Positions 1 to 13,652 of a DNA stretch of 64,000 nucleotides are shown one piece after another. Position 1 is the stretch's first letter. The number at the start of each line of letters is the position of its first letter. A program made the position numbers and the translations under genes. The stretch is from Monosiga brevicollis MX1. Lineage: Eukaryota; Opisthokonta; Choanoflagellata; Craspedida; Salpingoecidae. Below the pieces are notes generated by a model. That model made no database searches. It was not told the origin of the DNA and saw only the letters and a program-made list of their open reading frames with translations. The stretch lies in the NCBI RefSeq assembly GCF_000002865.3, contig NW_001865047.1, forward strand, positions 525,139 to 589,138. The letters are read 5' to 3'.

Positions 1-3000
1 GTTGCTGGGTTCGGGGCATTGAGTCACGTTGCAGTCTTCAGGAGGCGTGATGCAAACGCCTGATTGACATACGCCAGTTGGACAAGACGTTCCTTCACTG
101 GCATAGTCATACACGCACTGCCCAATGCCACCATCACAAGCAGCACTAGTGATGCAGGCCGAAGTCTGATTACACACAACGCCGTAGCACCTGTCCACCA
201 CACCGCTGCATACCCCCGCCTGACAGCTGTCGTCGATGGTTCGCACATCTCCTGGATCACAGAAACAACGACAAACGCATAAAATCATGCAAGGTTTACT
301 AGCGTCCAGGCAACAAGAAAACATATCCACAAGTCAGGGCCACGAGCCAAGCAGACGTACCGTCATCACATGTGGTGCCATCAGGTAGCACTGGAGTGGT
401 GCAAGTGCCATCGGTGCATTCACCGGTAGCATGACATTGTGACACGGGCGAGCAAACGATCAAGTCACAGCCGGGTCGCCCGACACACAGGTGATCAGCA
501 GTACATTGATCCTCAATTGTACTGGCGTTACCATCGTCGCAGTTGTGGCCCGCGGGAAAAAAGTAGGACTGACAGGTTCCTGAAATGGGCTCACAAGCAG
601 CGCTGGCACAAGGCCCAACTGTGTCGCACGTGACGTTGGCACAATTATCGGTCGACACGCACACGCCACTGACACACGAATCAAGAGTACTGGCATTGCC
701 ATCGGAGCACGGCGTTCCATCGTCTAGCGCCACCGCAATGCACTGGCCGGTCATGGAATCACAGCTGCTCTCCTCACATTGGACCGTATTAGCGCAGGAA
801 ACATTGAAACAGGGGTCGAGTTGGCCAATGCACGTTCCACCGAGACACGTGCTGTTGTAGGTTTCGGGGCGACCGTCATCGCATATGCTGCCATCTGGTA
901 GGTTCACATATTCACACATTCGAGCGCTGGAGTTACATGCCACACTAGCGGTACATGTAGTTGTCAGACTGCACGTCACGGTAGAGCAGTAATCTGTTCC
1001 GACACAAACGCCGTCCTGGCACATGTCGTCTATTGTTGAGTCACGACCGTCGTCACTGCATGCGGCACGCCGCGATGCGAGGGCAGTCAAAGCAGAAGAA
1101 AAAAAAATTATGTGGGGTGCAGCGAGGCACAAGAGTGGAAAGATGACAAGTGAGGGCTAGAGCGGGGCTAGGCTCCGAGCAGGGTTAAATGAATACAATC
1201 GATCAACATGCCTATGCCTTGATTTGCAAGCGGTTTGAAACGTACCAGGCAAGTCCATTTGGCTTGGCTGATTCAATGCAACCCAACCCTGCGTGGCATG
1301 CAGCAATCTTACATGACGAGCTTGCTGTGCATGCTGTGCTTTCACAGACGTCTAGAAAGGCAGTGCCATTCAGCATATGAGATTTTAAAACTTTGAACCA
1401 TGTAAGCTATTGCTTCAAGAGGAACAGACAAAATACTAACCAGGTACGCAAGACATGTTGCCTGTTTGGACATAACCCTCTGCGCATGAGCACGAGGGCG
1501 GAGCGTCACTACCCGACTCCAGGCAAATTTGACCTGGCCCGGAACAATTTCCCCATGAAGCGCACGCCCCGCCCAGGGACACGTTCATCAGAGCCCACGG
1601 AAAGTTATAACTCGGCGCTGTACTCAGCCAGCGCAGACTGACAAAGCTCTGGCGACAGGTGGGGGGGATGGACACCGTGAAAGCGGCGGCATAGCTACTG
1701 CTCGTCGCTCGACCCGTCCAAAAGACTGAGTAGCGAGCAAAGTCGGTTGTGCATGCCAAACCAATATAGGTGACGGAGTATGAAGAGGTACCACAGCCAA
1801 TCAACTCAAAAGAGACGGTCTCAACAAAGGTCAAGTTGAGAGGTTGCGTCAGAGCCTCCTGATTGACTGATCTATCCTGAAAGTACAGAGAAGGGACTCT
1901 CGCGCACGATGATGAGATAACGCCAGTGGCCACCGCCCACTTGCTCGGATCTACAGACGTGCCCGTGAAAGTGTCTTGCAAGTACGCGCGCACAGCAGCA
2001 CTGCGGTCGCAGGCCAAGCCGCTATATCCAGCATCACAGATGCAAGCCCCCGATCCCGTGCATCGACCGTGCCCGCTACACATATTGGGACAGCCTGGGC
2101 CGATGTAAAGGTCGTCCACGGCAAAAACATTGCCCGGAGTCATGGCCAGCTTCAGTCGCACCGAATCACCAATGGAAGTGCCCAATGGAAACGCGAAGCG
2201 TCGCCATTCGCCGGCTTGTGCGGGATAAATTTCGCCCTGATAAAAGGTCATCGTTTTGCACGAGGATGAAGAGATCGTTCCATCACAGCTGTAAGGCACA
2301 GGTGAAAAGGAACCCGTAACGTCGGTACTATATGACACTTGCAGAGGTACCGTGGCACTTGTGTCACCACACCCAACGCGTGCGGCAAATTGCACCCAAG
2401 TTGTTAGCAATGGATAGCCGGCCAGCTGCACATCAGCCAGGGCCCAAGCGTCATTGCCGGGAGCGGTATTGGAGAAGACAGCTTGACGCCAGCGGAAACG
2501 AACGGTGCCATTGCGAAATTCTGGGTAATTGTCCATCGCGATGCTGTAGGCCTGTGCACCGGAGAGAGTCTGCAACGTTGTCCAGGTTGCGCCGCTGTCT
2601 TGCGAGTACTCGAGACGTACGATGTCCCCGGCCTCGGGCGGCTCGCAACCCGAAACGCCGACGTTGGCCGTAAAAGTTAGACGAAGGCCATCCGTGCGAA
2701 CAAACAAATCCTCTGTCTCGAGTAGCCGATCGGCAGAGGCAAGTTGAAAGCCCAGAGCATTGGTCAGGCCACAAAATGTGCCAAACTCTGCACCAACCGC
2801 CTGTGCGTACGGGCTGTCGACCTCAGAACTGGTTGGCGGGCGAAGGAGGGACACAAGGCTGGGTCGCAGGTCTAGCACGCGCGTCACCACGCTCAGCTCC
2901 GCCGTACTTGTCCCAGAGAAGTATAAGACGTTGTTGTCTCGCCCGCATGTCGTTCGCACATCGCCACCGGTGACAAACAAAAAATTCTCCTCGTCAACAT

Positions 3001-6000
3001 CGTCAAAGTCGTCCTCAAGCACGGACGGTGAGCTTGCGGACGGACCGACAAACACGTTGTCGAGACTGATAACATCGTAGTTTTCGGATGCCGTGTGGCT
3101 CGGCTGGAAAAAGGCGAGGCGCACTCCATCGCGCCGGGCGCTGCTGGGCAGGCTGATCGAACTCAGAAAAGCCGTCGACGTGCTGGACGAGACGGTTGTA
3201 ATGCGCGTCCAAGAGCGGCCAAAGTCAAGGCTGTACGCCACAATCAACCCTTCGCTAGAAGATGGTTGTCGGCAGAGCGAGGTGTATGGTGACGTGCCGA
3301 ACTTGCTCATCAACTCGATGACCAGCGCATTCGTGAGATTGAGTTCGTTTGTCACGAGAAAGCGGAGGTTCGGTTGATTGAAAAGCAAAGCATAGCCATC
3401 AGCCACCGCTTGACAGCTGCCGCCATTGGCAGCCAACTTGTAACCATAGCTCTGCTTCAAATTCCAGATTGTGGGATCGGGCGCGTCAAAGGTCTCCTTG
3501 ACAGCATCCACGGGCATGCTACCCGCAACGCAGCCACGCCCATCTGCAGTCCGATCATAGCCATCATCGCATCGACAGCCGTTCAGGGTGCAGAAACCAT
3601 GGCCTCGACAATCATATTCACAACCATTGCCGACATACAGCTCAGCCACGCTAAGACCAAAGGTGTCGCTGGTTTCCGGGCCCCCGACCTCAAAGCGACG
3701 CGCTGAGTTCAGAGCACGCACGGGGAGCGTCAAGCGTCGATACGTCTTGGTGAAGTCACTCAAAAAATAAGAGCTTACACCATGGCCTTGCCAATAGGAG
3801 CAGCTGCTCGACCCACAAGTGGACGTGGCAGCTGTCAACGATGTCGCCGTACCACTCCCCTCTGGAGTCGACTGCAGCACTACTTCGCTGCTCGACACGG
3901 CTGCGGCCGTGCCGCAAGCAGCCACAAGTCGCACCTGCAGAAACGCGTCCGAAGAGTTGATGTGCACCAGACCGGTTTCGAACGTCTTGAAGGCGCTACC
4001 AGCGGTAGCAAACCGCAACGCGGGCTCACCGCAATAAGATGCGTACCCACTTGTGCCTGTGGCAAACGTGAAGGAGGCTGAATCGAGGGCTGTACCGTTG
4101 AGCGTGAGGTGCAAAATTGAAGGAACAGAGTCCTGCGATACGATGGCAAAATTATCCACGGCCCATTCGTCGTAGCCAACAGTGCTGAGGTGCGAGGGCT
4201 GGTAAAGGAGAATCCGCGTGGCGCGCGTTTTGGCGGCCGCCGGAATGGCCAGACGCAGGCGCTCAGCTTGATAGTAGGTCTCCATACCAGATAATGTACT
4301 CAACACCGTCCAGGTAGCGCCCGTATCGATGCTATAGGCGATAACAAGACCCTGTGCAGCCGAGGCCGAGTTGCAGCTTGAGTCTGCACTGTTTCCCATG
4401 CGAATCATGAAGGAGACGTCGCGGCCACGACGAAGATCCAGGTCGCCAGTCATGGCAAAGCGCTCATATGCCGAGTCAAAATGCAAGCTGCGGCTATTCG
4501 ACCCTGCAAAAATAGTGCATTCGGAAACCTTCAAGGTTTCGCCGCTCAGCTGGGCCCAGCGCCGAGGATCGAGATCATCCTCAAAATCCTCCTTGAAGCC
4601 GGAGAGCGGCTCTGATGGCACACAGCCCGCATCACTCAGAACGTAGGTAAGATCACACTCACAAGTAGCATTGACGCAACGCCCGTACCGACCACAGCCA
4701 ATGCGATCGGTAGTGCTGCACTCGGAGCCAATGTAGACATTGTCCAGCGCAAAGGCTCGTGTGGAAGCGCTCGAAACTGAATCTTGCGCCACCCAACGCA
4801 GTCGCAACGGCTGATTCAAGCGTGAAGCCAGATTGGTCTTTTCCAAGGGCAGCAGATGACGAACCCACGTTGCCGAAGCTGCGGCAAAATAGTCCGAGCC
4901 TCCCAGACCTACCCACGATGTGCAACTCGGAGACGACAGCGGGTTGCACTGGGACGGCAGCAGCGATTGCCACGACACCCCAAAGTCAAGGCTATACTCC
5001 AGGCGCACAAAGGAGGATGAATAGGAACCGCAGCCAACGGCCATGTCAAACTGCACGTAAGCGCCGGCACCATCAGCATCCAGCCAGATTGGCGCCGTTT
5101 CCATGAGCGCCAGCGCTTCTCCGGAAGCAGCCGCCTTGAGAACGCTGGCGCGCCCGCAGTAACCATCCACCGCAGCGTTGATCGTGTAGGCCATGACAGG
5201 TGCTGGCGTGAGGACGCTACCCGCGGTGAAGGCAAGTGTGCTTGGCCGCGCCTGTGGTGCAGCGGGACCGAGGGTCACGGCATCCAGATACCACGTGTCG
5301 TAGTTGGCGGTGAAGCGCGTGCCAGGCTGCGTCCAGGCAAACATTACGCCTGGCCCGGCCTGGGCTGCGCCCACGACCATGGTCACCGCCTGCACGGTCT
5401 GGTAACTGGACACCGGATTAAAATCCCCCCAGCGAGTCCAGGAGTAACCGTTATTGCGCGAGAAGAGTAGTACCACGCGCTCATTTGAGGAATCCGGAGC
5501 GTTGCAGCCGCTACTGTCGTCACCGTACATAAGCAAGAAAGAAAGGGACTGGTTCTCGACCGGAGACAAGGGTTGAGTCGTCAAGCGACGCGTGGCATAC
5601 TCGCTAAAGAAGGCAGCCACACCAGCACCCATGCCATTGCAGGGCAGCGCTGTGCTGCCGCCAAAGGACCGAACTTGCCAAATATCCGACTGGACTCCCT
5701 GGGTGAATTCTTCCGAAAAGCTGACTTGCGCAGCGGTGGAAACGCAGGCCCCAGATGCGTCAAGCCGAGCATGTGCGTCGCAGATGCAACCTTCGGACGT
5801 ACAACGCCCAAACCCACCGCAGGGTGCGCCCTCGCGCATGGGACAGCGAAGGCCCACGGTCAAGTTGCCCAAAGCAAAGCTATAGCGACTGTTGTCGCTT
5901 GCACGAATGCGGAACCGACGGTGTGGGGCTGGACTAATGGGCAGCGTGATACGAGTCCACGTGTCACCATAATCGGCCGCAAAAAGAGTGCTGCCATCAA

Positions 6001-9000
6001 TGTTTGTGCAGGTTGTCGTTACCAATGGATTGCAGCTGGCGCGCAAGTTGTTCCACGAGCCTGGTCTGTCGCTGTATTGGATTAGGATTTCAAAGTCGTC
6101 GTTTCTCGACCCACAATTGGTGGCCAAGTCAAACTGTAAAAAGGAAGCCTCGGTCACATTGAGAAAAACTGTCGAGATCTGGGCCGTTCCTTCGTCGCTG
6201 GTCTGCCCCTCAAAGCGCAAAACCTCCGGTCGTCCACAGTAGGCGTCCACTGCTGCATTTTGGATGTGCACAAACTTGGCATCATCGCGTCCCGTCACGA
6301 GACTATCTTCGAGGTAGTTGGGAAGTGCCTCGAGCTGTGGTCCGACGTAGATCTCATCCAGACTCCACTCGTCATAGCCCAGGGTAGCGCCGCTGGTTGA
6401 CGAGGCAACATAGGGCTGCCAAAACATGAACCGCACGGCCCGACCTCGAGCGGCAGCTGGAAGGGCCAGCTCAAGCGGATACGTGGCGCCGTCGTCAATG
6501 TCCGTGCCAGGCACCGTGGCGAGGATTTCATAGGTGAGTCCACCGTCTGTAGAAAAACTCACTGCCACACCCTCAGTTGACGAGTCCACATCGTTGCATC
6601 CGTTGAGGTTGCTGTTGCCACCATTAATGGTAGCCTCGAGCAGCTCGGCGTGAGTTGTGTCCAAGTCGCGAGTAATAGCCATACGCATGGCATTGGTAAA
6701 AAACAGCAAAGGACCGGCGCCATGAACTCCACACTTGCGGCCAGAGCCACTACGCCGAACACCAGCCAAGGCTTGCCAGCCGTCAGCGGGTGTGACTTGG
6801 ACGCCGTCATCGCGAAAAAGCGTGGGATTGGTGCCTGCAAGCGCCACGCACGTCTCATTTGCAGTCTGATAGCCGTCATCACATACGCAACCGTTGGTGG
6901 TGCAGATACCGTGATTGTTGCAGGCAGCAGGGCAACGTGAGGTGGGGTCCACCATAAAGGAAAAGTTGGCAGCAGCAAAGTCGCCACTGAGGCGGAAGCG
7001 CAGTGGCTGATTCGACTCGGGCAGCTGCGCCGCCAACCGACGCGGCCCGCTGACAAAGAAATCGCTGTCAATATAGCGGAAGGCGGCTTCAGTGTGCGTC
7101 TGGCAGCTACTGGAGGACAGAGGGTTGCAGGTACTCAAGGAGCTCCAACTCTGCCCCCAAGAAGTGGAGTAGGCCAAGTCCACCTGGCCAGAACCTGCAC
7201 ATGACTGGTCGAGCACAAACTGCACCGCAGGCTGTTGTGGTATACGGCCAGCCAAGGACACGTCGAAAAGCCCCCAAAAGTCGTCCTCGGCACCATGATG
7301 GGTCTGAATCCAGCGGAAGGCGACGGTGTGACCAACAAAGGTGTCCGAATTCAGTGCAAATGCAAAGCCGTTGGTGGATGAAGCAAATGATCTGACGGTC
7401 ACGAAAATGCCGTTGTCTAGACTATACTGGAATTGCACATACTCATCGCTATTATCAGGGCTGTCACAGTCGCCCACGCTGAGCAGAAGCGAGAAGGTCA
7501 AGGTGTAAGCCTCGTGATCAATGGCAAAGGGTTGAGTGGTAACGCTACGCGGAGCAGCGCCATCGCTCGAGTCGACGGCCAGATTGAGCAAAACGCCAGC
7601 CTGGGACTGGCCACAGAGTTGTGCCTCGTCCTGCCCACCGACCACGGTAGCAAAGTCTGACACGGTCCGCGCGGCATCCATGAAACGCGTCTCAGGGTTG
7701 GGTCCCATGTCACGAGTAGTGAGTGAGGCAGCGATGCCGCCCACCGTACGACCGACTGCGGCTGGCGCACCACCAAAGCACTGTGAGCTGGCTGGCGAGG
7801 CAATAACCACATTGGCTGGGAAGAGCCAGTCGCCGCGGGCTAGGTCGGAGGATGTGTTGAGGGGCATAGCAAAGGAGATGGCAGTCGGCCCTTCGCTGTA
7901 ACCTATAAAAATGCCATCGAGCTGCCAAACGCCCGTGTCAGGGTTGGCTTGCCACCACATGAAGCTAACCGCCGCGTCGCGGGCAGCAGAGGGAAGGTTG
8001 TAGACATAGTACAAGGGCGTTGCTGATGCAGAGGAGGTGTACGTTATGGTGTCCAGACCCATCACCGAATGGCCACCGTCCAGGCTGTAGCCAATGTACA
8101 GGCGAGCTGTCGACCCACTGCCGGAGCAGGCGCCGATGCTTGGTGAAGAGCCATATCGCACGTTAAAGCTGATTCGTTCAGCGTTGCGAGTATCGAGGGG
8201 CTGGGTCAGAAGGCGCACACGAACGAGAGGGTCATAGGCCAGCGCGCCACCATCTTGAACGTAGCCACACTTTGGGGTGCCTGATCCAGTCCAGGCACCC
8301 AAGCTCACATCGGCCCACCGTGTTGATGAGGGCGCGCTTGCAAAGTCTTCGCGCAACTCGGTCGCTTGGCGGCCATTGGGCATGCATTTTTGATCGACGG
8401 TACTCCAATTGAAGTTGGTTTGACAGGCACAACCAGTTGGGGTGCAGCTGCCAAACGCGCTACAGGCCTTGCCGCGACAGGAGCTGCCGATATAAAGGCC
8501 GCGCAATGCTAGAGGCTGGCGGCCCGAGTTGGGACGAAAACGGAACATGACTTCGTTGGGTGCTTGAACGGCTGGGAGCTCATACCAGACGCGCCGAAAC
8601 CCGCTCGCAAAGTCTTGAGTTTTGATTATGCTGGTGTCCGGCACCCAGTAGGAGCAGCTGGCCGCGTAGCTGCAATAGCTGGTGGAGGAGATGTAAGAGA
8701 AGGAGCGACCACCGTTGAGGCTGTACTCAATGGACAAGCCATTGGACGTGTCGGCACCGTCCGCGTTGCAACCCAGGGCTAGATCCAATTCAAGGACGTT
8801 GCTGGCATTGGGAGCGAGCAGAAAGGTTTGGGAATACATGTCGGCGACGGCCGACGTGGAGGCTGCCACGAGGGCTGGCGACGCACAAAAGCTGCTTTTT
8901 TGACCATAAAACGAGCTGAAGATGCTGCTTGGCTGGTCCAGATCCAGGTGGCCCGCATAGCGCGACCCAACATCAGAGCTTAGTCCAGCCAGGGCAAAGT

Positions 9001-10638
9001 GGGAAAGGGCCTAGAGTTGATGGTGGGGACAGCCAAGACCAAACGCAAAGGTGGTCAGCGGTTATGGGCGCAAACACAGCATGGACCAGAAAACTCACAA
9101 ATTTCTGTGAAGAGCCCTGCTGCATGATGGCGAAGCGGACACCTTGCACGCGCTGTGTTGGAGGGATGGGGATCGAGGACTAACACATCAACGGTATCCG
9201 CCATCCGGCGTCGGAAGGGTCGTGAGGTGAGTGGTTGCAAGGAACGATCAAACCGAAGCTGGCTCCTTATACGAAAGCGTCATGACTTACCCAACCAGCA
9301 GCCAAGCGGTCGGCTAAAAGGCGATAGGTCACGCCGCCGTCAACAGAGAAGAGCAAGGCTGGACGGTATGCAGTGCTGACATAGCAGGAGGAGGAGGTGG
9401 ACGACCCCATATCAATGTGAAACACGAGGACGGTCGCGTTGCGAGCGTCGATGACGGGTGTCTCCAGCCATCTGCGGGGGCTGAGGGCGTTGCTCGGTGA
9501 GATGTAACTGAAGGGGGTCTGATCGAAGTTGATGACCGGGCCGTTGGCAATCAGGGTGTATCCGGTGTTGGAGCAGGTGTCTGTACCACGGCCGGTGCGC
9601 ACAAAGCGCCAGTTGAGGTCGTTGGTGAAGTCTGGCGAGTAGGGCGCCGTGTCAGACTGTAAAGGTAGACACCCATAATCGACATTGGGAGCGTGATCAT
9701 GATCACACATGCAAGTGCCGTTGTGCTGGCATGTGCCTGCATTGCTGCACATGTTGGGGCAGTCGGCAGAGATGATGACATCAGCGATGGCATAAGTCAG
9801 AGTTGCACTTCCCGTCACGACAAAGTTTAGTGTGCTAAGCAGATTTTTGCCCCACAAGGTGCAAGAGGACACGGTTGGGTGAGCATGGGGTGGTAGCGAC
9901 GCACGGAAAGGAAAAAAAAAAAACCCCTGGTGCAGGCCAAGCAACATTGGGGACAAGCATCAGTGCACACCTGGTTGTGGAGGAGCTCTGCAGCGGTACA
10001 ACAACTCGCTGCCAGGAGCCTTGCAGTTCCAGCGTGGTGGAAGGCAAAGGCCATCCTGGCACGCTAGAGCAGGAGGCAGATGTAATATCGCAGAGCGGCA
10101 TCTATTGTGGGTGGGCAAGGGGGTGAGGGAGAGGACCGGTTGTCCGGGCGTGGTCACAAGCTGGATTCGGCTCTACACGTGGCGCCTGTTACCAAAACCA
10201 TGAACGGACCAGAAGGCTGCGGCCAGTATCAGCCTCGAGCAGCTGGGCATCGACGGCGGCGGTGCTGCTGCTGGGACTGCCTCCACAGGTTCCAACAAGG
10301 ATGCTGTATTGGAGGTAGGCGCCCTCGGGGATGGCTCCCGTAACATTGAAAGAAAGCGTGTTGGAGGTGCGCTGGGCAGGCCGAGCGCAGTATTCTGTCA
10401 CCGGGACACTGTCATTTGCAACGACCTGCACAGGCTCGCCAGTGACCGCAACAATACCTGGAAGATGTCAAAGTCAAAACAAGCGACAAGATCAGAAGCG
10501 AAGGGGACAGTGGGCGGGCAAGTTAGAGGATATGGGGTGTGTGTGTGAACGCTCAGGATTCGATGGCCGAGCAACTTTGATCAAAGCCGTACACGAGGCG
10601 AGAAGAACTATCGCTTGAAGGGTGAGGGTCGCAGCCAT
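1..10638 (-). CDS. Reelin-like giant secreted EGF/BNR-repeat protein (3' end outside window)
   Basis: Ten exons join in phase: 10551-10638, 10210-10457, 9971-10101, 9291-9834, 9099-9179, 1441-9010, 1313-1351, 1246-1288, 361-1055, and 251 to beyond base 1 (at least about 3,200 residues). Exon 1 begins with a signal peptide (MAATLTLQAIVLLASC). The protein then repeats the reelin pattern: paired BNR/Asp-box blocks (SLNGGRSFSY, SLDFGRSWTRI, SQDSGATWTTL; about 14 in all), each pair followed by an EGF-like module such as CPNMCSGHGRCTGSGACICD (eight EGF modules). That gives roughly seven reelin repeats; animal reelin has eight. I see no N-terminal Reeler domain. After the last EGF module come six complete Cys-rich units of about 50 residues with the signature CDDG...T...C..G.C.G, and a seventh starts at the window edge; animal reelin lacks these. 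Likely an extracellular matrix or adhesion protein. The reelin similarity is read from motifs; the function is inferred. Confidence 0.85.
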
Positions 10639-10913
10639 GATGGCAGGTACGTTCGAGCTGCTCTTGAAGCGAATGCACCGGGCGACGTGATGCGCGGCTC
10701 GAGCCGCAGCACGTGGGCCGGATCAGGCGGATCCGTCTGCGATCAATCAAGCCGCACGATCAGGCCACGAAGCATTAGCAACCGATATCCCAAACATCAA
10801 GCCCCTCCACTACAAGCCACCCGACTCCACCGAAAACTCATGCCCGAGCATGCGCTGCCTTTTGAGTGATGAGCCACCCCGGCCGAATCCTGCGGTTTCT
10901 GTACCTGTTCGCG

Positions 10914-10958
<45 letters not shown>

Positions 10959-11573
10959 GCACAACAAAAAAGCAAACAACGACGCTGACATGTAGTTGGA
11001 AGATGCCGAGCTTTGGCAACATGTTGAAGATCGCAATGCAGTCACTAGGTAAAAAGATGAAGAGAAAATGTGAGATGTTGATGTGATGCAGGATGGGTGC
11101 GTTGGTGTTTGGGGCTAAAAGATGCGCGCCATCGCCAGGATCTCGATCTTGATCTTGTCGATCTCTCGTCTTCTCCTGCCTCTGTCCGTCTGCGTGCCTG
11201 GCGCTCGTGATGGAAAAGCATGGAGACAACATGGAGACCGGGTACAAACCACAAACATGGCCATGAGCCGTCTTGAGGCCACTCAGAGAAGTCCTCCAAG
11301 TCCCAGAGCCGACTTTTCCATCCTTTTTTTCGCAATTTCGTGGCTTTTTTGATTGTTTTTTTTAATTTTGTTGCTCTGCGCGACCCTGACCATTTCCACC
11401 TCTTCTTCATCTTCTTCTTGACAGCGTCTCTCCGAGGTTGCCTCGGGCTACGAACATTGATCGCAGGTCAGGGCACCGCCGTTGTTTTTCATTGACTAAT
11501 TTACAGTGAAGCAGGCTAATTGAGGTTTTTAGCGTTAAATCTCAGTGGTTTTTTTTTTAACAAATTCATCTTA
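10639..11573. other. Intergenic region with CT microsatellite
   Basis: No convincing coding exon on either strand. The stretch separates the start of the reelin-like gene from the stop of the pseudouridine synthase gene. It contains a pure CT run at about 10915-10955 and T-rich sequence near 11330-11370 and 11550. Open frames here are compositional. Confidence 0.6.
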
Positions 11574-13444
11574 TCAATTATATGAGGGGCGACGCGCCTT
11601 GATGTTAGGTTTGCGTTGGTAGCGTTGCTGTCGCCGGGTGTGCTGGTGCAACTGGCGGAGGGATGCATCCCACAGATTCAGCTGGTGCAGGGCTTCCACC
11701 ATGGCCTCGGGCAGCGGTGCGCGCACGCGGAGCGTGGCTGGCGCACTTCGAAGCTGAGTCTCAAGCTCGTGCGCCACACCATTGTCGTCTTGCAGCACGG
11801 CTCTCAGTTCAGGGTCGTCAATGGCGAGCTCTAGCATGGATGTGTCGTGGGTTACTGCACCTCTTTTTGGCGTATCGTCTTCGAGCATGTCAGCCAGTAA
11901 GGGCTGCACCAGGGGATCTTGCTTCAAGGCCTCCCATTCCTCGGGAGTCAAAGGGCGTGCATCCGTCTGGGCTGTTTCAGCCTCCTCCTGGGGGGCGAAT
12001 TTGCCCTTGGAGCCAGCAGTCCTTTCTGCCTCCTGCTCAGCCAGACGCCGGGCCGTTGCCGCTGCTCCGGCAATGCGGTGCTGTAGAAGGGGTTCAGCCA
12101 CGGCCTGTAGGCGCGTTGCATAATCGGGAATCACCAATTCAAAGGCATGCAACATCATGGGAAGGCCTTCGACCACCACTTTGGTTGATGGTCGTCCCTA
12201 CAGACATGATGGCATGGGAATGTGATCTATTGGTCGCGGGCGTGTGGCAGCGAACAGCCCAGTAAACTGTACACCCGTACCTTGGTCGGAAAGAGGAGCG
12301 GCCGAAGGGCATTGCTGCAACCCACACCATACTGCGTATCTCCCAGAATTGGCGTCCGGAGCCCCTGCATGGCAAGCCAAGGCAACAAGCCGCGTGGGTT
12401 AGAGAGAATCAGCAGTTGGCTGCTGCCCTGCTTGTAGGTGGCATTTGTGCATATGTAGACTTGTCCAGCGCGACTCTCAATCCAAGCCCACGGTCGCATG
12501 CATCGAGGTGGAGCATTGTGATACCTGTGCCAGGTGGGCGCGCAGCTGATGGCGCCGTCCGGTTACGGGTTCAAGCCGCACCAGAGCGGCCTCACGATCC
12601 AAAGCGTCCACAACCTGATAGCGGGTGTGACTAAAAACTGAATTCTTGTTTTGCGGCGTGGCATCAAGCTTGACCCCGTTCTTGTGCGGCGTCAGGTAAC
12701 CCTTAATTTCTCCTTTGCGTGGAAACGGCACGCCAAGGGTCGTAGCATAATAAATCTTTTGTGCCTACATGAGGTCCCGACGATAGATAGCCCACGATAA
12801 GCAGTTAGGGTACCACCACTCCAAATGACATAGACTGCCATACAGGCGAGCGGTTGGGTGGACAGACGGCCTAGGCATGTTGATGGTTTTGCCAGACACC
12901 CGTGTACCTGATGGGTGGCCAGTACATCTTGTAGAAGAGCGTGGACGACGGGGTTCCGAGCGATGAAGGAAACGCCGGTGGTGTTACGATCGAGTCGATG
13001 AACGAGGCTGAGTGGACGGGTGAGCAAGCTATCAGTTGCGGAGCAAATAGCATGTCAATCCCCAGTCGGGCGGAATGGCATGGTGCGCACCGCATGTCAT
13101 CATCGTGACGCATTCGCATATACTTGAGGTATGCAGCTAGAGATTGACCATCCTTTTCACCCTGGACAACGGAGCAAACCAAGTGGGGGCGTGCAGACAA
13201 GTCAGGCTGGGTGGGGTCGTAAAGAGTCCCCTGCAACCATGCAGTCCAGGCACGACAGACCTGTGTCACCAGGCCCGCCCACTTATTCACCACCCAGACA
13301 AAAGGATCCTAGACCACCCATGGCCTGCAGGTGAGGCCAGCAGGGCGAGGGGCAAAGCCCACCAACCGATCAACGCTACCCATGGACTGCCTGCCTGACC
13401 TTGTACAGCGTGGCGCCGGCCAGCCGCCGCCGTAGCTGCGCCAT
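11574..13444 (-). CDS. RluA-family RNA pseudouridine synthase
   Basis: Seven exons close in phase to 399 codons: 13400-13444, 13261-13308, 13124-13161, 12908-13028, 12525-12764, 12281-12364, 11574-12197. It isomerises uridine to pseudouridine in RNA. The catalytic motif HRLDRNTTGV carries the nucleophilic Asp. It is preceded by VVNKWAGLVTQ, the usual entry strand of the fold, and followed by TGRRHQLRAHLAQ and GLRTPILGDTQYG, the conserved C-terminal motifs. No S4 domain is seen. The N-terminus is short, basic and Arg-rich (MAQLRRRLAGATLYK), which would fit a mitochondrial location, as in the RPUSD3/4 group; that is inference. A C-terminal extension of about 200 residues, partly acidic and ending in a basic tail, is unusual and may bind RNA or a partner. 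The gene is divergent from MEMO1 across a GA/CT tract. Confidence 0.9.
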
Positions 13445-13535
13445 CCTGACCCCTCCTCGTTCCCACCCGGCCTTCCAGCCAATCTCCTATCCCCACAGCG
13501 CGCCTTCCCCCCCAAGAAAGGAGACGGAGACAGAG

Positions 13536-13537
<2 letters not shown>

Positions 13538-13616
<79 letters not shown>

Positions 13617-13619
13617 GAC

Positions 13620-13652
<33 letters not shown>

